Origin: an uncultured Pelagibacteraceae bacterium
GTDB lineage: Bacteria > Pseudomonadota > Alphaproteobacteria > Pelagibacterales > Pelagibacteraceae
DNA: 64,000 nucleotides
NCBI GenBank assembly: GCA_902582105.1
Contig: CACHQT010000002.1
Coordinates: 25,706 to 89,705 of the forward strand
Reading direction: 5' to 3'
Both the position numbers and the translations under genes were made by a program. Under the pieces are notes generated by a model. The model had not been told where the DNA came from and did not search any database. It saw only the letters and a program-made list of their open reading frames with translations. Positions 63,877 to 64,000 of this stretch are shown here, piece after piece. Position 1 is the stretch's first letter. Each line of letters begins with the position of its first letter.

Positions 63877-64000
63877 ATGAACAATTCGAATTTAATACCA
63901 ACTTTACTTGAATTAGGTATATCTGCAACACAACAAGGAAAATTCAAGGAAGCAAAAGAACTTTTTTTAAAAATTATAGGTCTCAATGACAATATTTTAC
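63877..64000 (+). CDS. TPR-like protein, 5' end only
   Basis: ATG 63877 opens a frame that runs off the right edge. The 41 complete codons read M-N-N-S-N-L-I-P-T-L-L-E-L-G and then G-I-S-A-T-Q-Q-G-K-F-K-E-A-K-E-L-F-L-K-I-I, which is the pattern of a tetratricopeptide helix pair. It could be a TPR glycosyltransferase like the gene at 42148-43836 or another TPR protein; the sequence seen is too short to decide. It diverges from the Lon-N gene across 22 bp. Confidence 0.6.
   Translation, partial: MNNSNLIPTLLELGISATQQGKFKEAKELFLKIIGLNDNIL

Noticed and set aside
1-64000. Mobile elements, CRISPR arrays, defence islands, toxin-antitoxin pairs
   Set aside because: I saw no transposase, integrase, direct-repeat array or defence-gene family. 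Nearly every gene is a conserved housekeeping gene in typical alphaproteobacterial order.

Overview
The window looks like a chromosomal segment of a SAR11-clade alphaproteobacterium (Candidatus Pelagibacter or a close relative). The evidence is very AT-rich DNA, lysine/asparagine/isoleucine-rich proteins, almost no intergenic space (most neighbours abut or overlap by 1-20 bp), alphaproteobacterial gene order, and families such as a DUF3576 lipoprotein and a single abundant porin. There are no rRNA or tRNA genes, insertion sequences, prophages or CRISPR arrays that I can see. About 65 protein genes are supported, almost all of them housekeeping.

Layout. Positions 1-10.5 kb are leftward: rbfA(partial)-infB-nusA, a strong intrinsic terminator, then metK-lnt-ybeY-phoH-miaB-fur-tsaB. 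Positions 10.5-21.3 kb hold cell-envelope and mixed functions: polysaccharide deacetylase, Bax-like glucosaminidase, nfuA, trpS, murJ, maeB, a BON lipoprotein, rsmI, an LppC/LpoA-like protein and rdgB. Positions 21.3-28.3 kb are a rightward run: grpE-dnaK-dnaJ, a 56-aa membrane protein, dapB, nth, a PfkB kinase and a 2OG-oxygenase-like protein. Positions 28.3-32.5 kb hold a tiny ArfA-like ribosome rescue gene missed by ordinary ORF cut-offs, a winged-helix regulator, an L,D-transpeptidase, a YggS protein, a degenerate ThiE-like protein, the major porin and a DUF3576 lipoprotein. Then come leuS-lptE-holA (rightward), converging on the leftward parB-parA-rsmG-mnmG-mnmE-OGT-rho-hemJ-hemH-hemE block.

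At 47.64-47.93 kb there is the largest non-coding gap, 282 bp and extremely AT-rich, with several one-mismatch DnaA boxes. It lies beside hemE and exactly where gene polarity flips from leftward to rightward. This is very probably the replication origin. A near-perfect parS centromere lies about 9 kb away inside rsmG, beside parAB, so the window appears to hold the origin and segregation centre of the chromosome. Right of the origin are ppsR-maf-aroE-coaE-dnaQ, then secB, fxsA, a Tim44-domain protein, Smr, hslVU, the hisBHAFE run, a small unknown protein, HIT, GNAT, lolA, ftsK, a UbiH-like monooxygenase, a Lon-N domain protein and the first codons of a TPR protein.

Regulation visible in sequence: heat-shock (sigma-32-type) promoter candidates precede dnaK and hslV, with no hrcA gene or CIRCE element. 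A promoter followed by a terminator hairpin sits directly in front of nusA, and a bidirectional terminator is embedded in the last codons of the ThiE-like gene facing the porin. I did not find an obvious novel multi-gene system. The most rewarding items are the origin/parS pair, the miniature ArfA gene coupled to a receiver-degenerate regulator, the nusA leader, and the unusual iron-sulphur cysteine spacing in Nth.
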